Origin: Roseomonas sp.
Lineage (GTDB): Bacteria > Pseudomonadota > Alphaproteobacteria > Acetobacterales > Acetobacteraceae
Assembly: GCA_020249145.1 (NCBI GenBank)
Contig: JADCGF010000011.1
Coordinates: forward strand, 244,681 to 308,680
Direction: 5' to 3'
DNA: 64,000 nucleotides
Shown here: piece after piece, positions 61,793 through 64,000 of the stretch
Numbering within the stretch: position 1 is the first letter of the stretch
Layout of the letters: every line of letters starts with the position of its first letter
Made by a program: the position numbers and the translations under genes
Notes under the pieces: model-generated
Told to the model about the DNA's origin: nothing
What the model saw: only the letters and a program-made list of their open reading frames with translations
Database searches by the model: none

Positions 61793-63872
61793 TCAGAAGA
61801 TCAGAAACTCCGTATGGACGAGGGTGACGCTAACGCCGGTGAGAGTAGCGAACTGCACCGCTGCCCCGACGTCGGAACCATCCGCATCATAGAACAGCGC
61901 GCCGGTTGTAGCGTTATAGATGATCCGATGCTCCGCAGCGGTCGCCGCGGCCCCGGAGGTGAAGGCGCTTGCCGCCAAGCTTGTGCCAGCCGCGCCGATA
62001 CCACTGAAGATCGCATCGTCCAACAGAATTGTGTCATCCGCGACGGTGTAACCTTGGATAGCATCCACATTGGTGGAACTCAGAGCGGTTTCGAAGATGA
62101 ACTGATCGCGCCCAGTCCCACCAAATAGGATGTCATTGCCAGCGCCGCCATTCAGCGTGTCATTGCCAATGCCGCCCGTGAGGCTGTCATTGCCGCCACC
62201 GCCAGAGAGCAGATTGGCAAGACCGTCACCCAATAGGCTGTCATTGCCCGCACCAGCCAGAACATTCTCAATACCGCCAAGCGTGTCAGACCCAGCCGAC
62301 CCTGTCGCACGGCCCGTGGTAAGGTTCACGGTCACGCTCTGCGTGCCGGTCAGCTCCGCATAGCTGACCCAATCCAGCCCTTCGCCGCCATTGAGATTAT
62401 CATTACCAGCAGCACCCTGCAGCGTGTCACTGCCACTGCCGCCAGCAAGCGTGTCAGACCCAGCCGATCCCGTCGCACGACCCGTGGCAAGGTTCACCGT
62501 CACGCCCTGGCTCGCCGTCGGCTCCGCATAGCTGACCAAATCCACACCAGCGCCGCCAATCAGGTTGTCATCGCCAGCACCACCCTGCAGCGTGTCAGCG
62601 CCAAGCCCGCCATCCAGCACATTGGCAAGACCATCACCCAACAGGCTGTCATTGCCCGCACCAGCCACAACATTCTCAATACCAACAAGCGTATCAGACC
62701 CAGCCGCACCCGTCGCACGACCCGTCGCAAGGTTCACTGACACGCCCTGGCTCGCCGTCAGATCACCATAGCTGACCACATCCAGCCCATCGCCGCCCAG
62801 CAGGTTGTCATCGCCCAGACCACCCGTCAGCGTGTCAGCGCCAAGGCCACCATCCAGACGGTCACCGCCAGCACCACCAGCCAGGGCGTCATCGCCTTCA
62901 CCACCCTGCAGCGTGTCATTGCCAGCACCACCATCCAGCGTGTCAGCGCCTTCATCGCCCATCAGGCTGTCAGTGCCATTGCCACCCAGAACACGGTCGC
63001 CATCGGCACCACCCTGCAGCGTGTCATTGCCATCTTCGCCATTCAGGGTGTCAGCACCAGCGCCACCCGCAAGACGATCATTATTGGCGCCGCCATTCAG
63101 CGTGTCATTACCCTCATCGCCCAGCAGGCTGTCATTGCCATTGCCGCCAGCAAGCAAGTCACCATCGGCACCGCCATCCAGCGTGTCAGCGCCATTGCCA
63201 CCTACCAGGCTGTCAGCACCACCAAGACCAAGCACCGAATCATTGCCGCCAAGCCCATCAAACGTGTCAGCCCCAGCAGCGCCAGTCAGTATGTCATTGC
63301 TATCCGTAGCAGTGTTTTGAGCAAGGCTCGCATCCGCTCTTATCGTCGCAGAGCCGTTGGTAAAGATCGCAACATTGCCATCATTCGTACCACGCAGCCA
63401 ACCGGCACCGCTCAGCACCAGCCTGTCATCACCACTGCCAAATACCCGCAGAACATCCGTGGTAGACGACAGCGCCGTCACGCGCGCCGCATCCAGCGTC
63501 AGCGTATGGCCAGCACCACCAAGGTTGATCGCCTCAATCCCACTCACCGACGCAAGCGACGCCGATGAAATACCGCTCGCCGGAGCACCGGCATAAGATA
63601 GCGTATCATTGCCGCCGCTATCACTGATCCGAAGCGTCAGCCCCGTCGCCCCAGCGATGTAGACATCGCCATCCGCACCACCCACAAGGCTGTCGTTACC
63701 AATCCCATCCGCAAGCAGCGTATCCGCACCAGCATCGCCCGTCAGCGTGTCACTGCCAGCACCACCATCCAGATAGTCACTGCCATTGCCGCCAGTCAGC
63801 ACATTGGCAAGAGTATCACCCAATAGGCTGTCATTGCCCGCACTACCCAGCACATTCTCAATGCCAGCAAGC
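61793..63872 (-). CDS. large RTX calcium-binding protein, C-terminal part, 5' side cut by an insertion sequence
   Basis: About 690 codons of Ca-binding nonapeptide repeats (GGxGxDxLxx units such as LDGGAGNDTLQGGEGDD). It ends in a typical type I secretion C terminus: ADDTILLDDAIFSGIG, AEHRIIYNATTGALFYDADG, and FLIF before the TGA at 61793. Three longer modules with VTVNLATGRATGSAGSDTL interrupt the repeats. The 5' part is missing: the coding pattern breaks at LAGIENVLGSAGND near 63872, where insertion-sequence-like DNA begins. The frame stays open to 64000 by chance. GTG 63853 is not a genuine start. Probably a disrupted surface or secreted protein. Confidence 0.85.
62214..62800 (-). repeat. 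long direct repeats inside the RTX gene
   Basis: Three modules of the RTX gene repeat at DNA level: about 62214-62400, 62446-62560 and 62619-62800. Each encodes VSYxxLTxxQxVxVNLxTGRATGxAGSDTL, and the outer two continue into GIENVxAGAGNDSLLGDGLAN. A fourth partial copy of the second half sits at 63784-63872, exactly where the gene is broken. These repeats are likely recombination sites. Confidence 0.8.
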
Positions 63873-63917
63873 TGTCCGGCGTCAGCACCTATGGGACCAA
63901 ATTGGCGATTTGAGTTA

Positions 63918-63977
63918 CGGAGGATTTCTGGCTCATCGTAACCCCAAGGAGAGTGAAGATGAGCCAGAAATCCTCCG
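63918..63977 (+). promoter_or_regulatory. 20-bp inverted repeat sequestering the transposase start
   Basis: CGGAGGATTTCTGGCTCATC (63918-63937) and its exact reverse complement (63958-63977) flank a 20-base loop. The loop carries AAGGAG (63946-63951), and the ATG at 63959 lies in the right arm. RNA read in from outside the element would fold so that the start codon is paired, the known trick of IS10/IS50-like elements against read-through expression. Confidence 0.7.
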
Positions 63978-64000
63978 CCCCACCCGCCCGTGTGCCAGCC
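63959..64000 (+). CDS. putative transposase OrfA, 5' end only
   Basis: Fourteen codons, MSQKSSAPPARVPA, run to the window edge from an ATG 7 bases after AAGGAG. Many IS3-group OrfA proteins of alphaproteobacteria begin with a similar MSxKSS stretch before their helix-turn-helix; this is recalled family knowledge, and the fragment is too short to prove it. It is divergent from the broken RTX gene. Confidence 0.5.
   Translation, partial: MSQKSSAPPARVPA

Larger units (their letters stand above)
63873..64000 (+). mobile_element. left end of an insertion sequence (IS3-like), incomplete
   Basis: The RTX coding pattern stops at 63872 and the sequence continues TGTCCGGCGTCAGCACC, starting with the TG usual at insertion-sequence ends. 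About 86 bases later comes a strong ribosome site and the start of a plus-strand gene with a transposase-like N terminus. The other end, target duplication and family would lie beyond 64000, so the family is a guess from the first 14 residues. Confidence 0.6.

Noticed and set aside
62130..63320. Ser/Pro-rich plus-strand frames and CRISPR-like spaced repeats
   Set aside because: They are the complement of RTX nonapeptide repeats on the minus strand. The spacing is that of coding repeats, and no constant repeat with unique spacers is present.
63873..64000. Continuation of the RTX reading frame to the window edge
   Set aside because: The frame is open, but residues such as GFLAHLHSPWGYDEPE do not fit the repeat pattern, and the DNA looks like an insertion-sequence end with its own gene start.

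Overview
The window reads as chromosomal DNA of a GC-rich alphaproteobacterium, most likely Acetobacteraceae (Roseomonas-like). This rests on gene content and codon use: GTG/TTG starts and 4-bp overlaps are common, gshA is of the long GCS2-like type, mutY/DUF721/dsbA/smc sit together, a Bug-family binding protein is present, and CaiB, GMC and FAD-linked oxidoreductases are abundant. No rRNA, tRNA, CRISPR array or replication origin was recognised. The species is inferred and was not checked against any database.

Layout. 1-11.2 kb: start of a lolA-like gene, then a coupled run (CMD protein, DUF2272 lipoprotein, old-yellow-enzyme homologue, selO), an Nfu protein, a RutE-like nitroreductase, trpBA behind a plausible sigma-70 promoter, and a CoA-transferase/hydrolase/TPR trio. 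11.3-24.9 kb: a GMC oxidoreductase, a seven-gene minus-strand operon in which nearly every junction overlaps (FAD/Fe-S oxidase, DUF924, FAD protein, PNPOx-like, DUF3253, DUF1499, SbmA-like ABC exporter), a class V aminotransferase, an amine oxidase, a Tat-exported superoxide dismutase and an exported hydrolase. 25-31.2 kb: argG, then an AT-richer two-gene DUF262 + HEPN cassette, then hppA and ppa. 31.3-40.3 kb: an M20 peptidase, DUF4239 protein, iron-type ABC permease, MmgE/PrpD, gamma-glutamyltransferase, an SDR lacking its catalytic residues, and a second AT-rich HEPN-like gene. 40.4-52.7 kb: a 40-residue lipoprotein, mtnP, rhodanese, methyltransferase, ubiA, rsmE, gshA, mutY, DUF721, DsbA-like and smc. 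53-64 kb: a small RTX protein, mtnA, an SRAP gene followed by an HNH endonuclease and a diverged second SRAP tail, a Bug protein, DUF445, deaminase, luciferase-like oxidoreductase, host-attachment-type protein, and a large RTX gene whose 5' side is cut by an insertion sequence at the window edge.

How the genes work together. mtnP and mtnA belong to methylthioadenosine salvage; trpBA, argG and gshA are biosynthetic; hppA and ppa both consume pyrophosphate; mutY, smc and SRAP maintain the genome. Most of the backbone is ordinary. The unusual material lies in short AT-richer inserts between backbone genes: the DUF262-HEPN pair (26.5-28.2 kb), the lone HEPN-like gene (39.1-40.3 kb), the HNH/SRAP-tail locus (56-56.9 kb) and the insertion sequence in the RTX gene (from 63.87 kb). 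The best candidate for a little-described system is the DUF262-HEPN pair, which is flanked on both sides by near-identical terminator hairpins and resembles a compact nuclease/RNase defence module.
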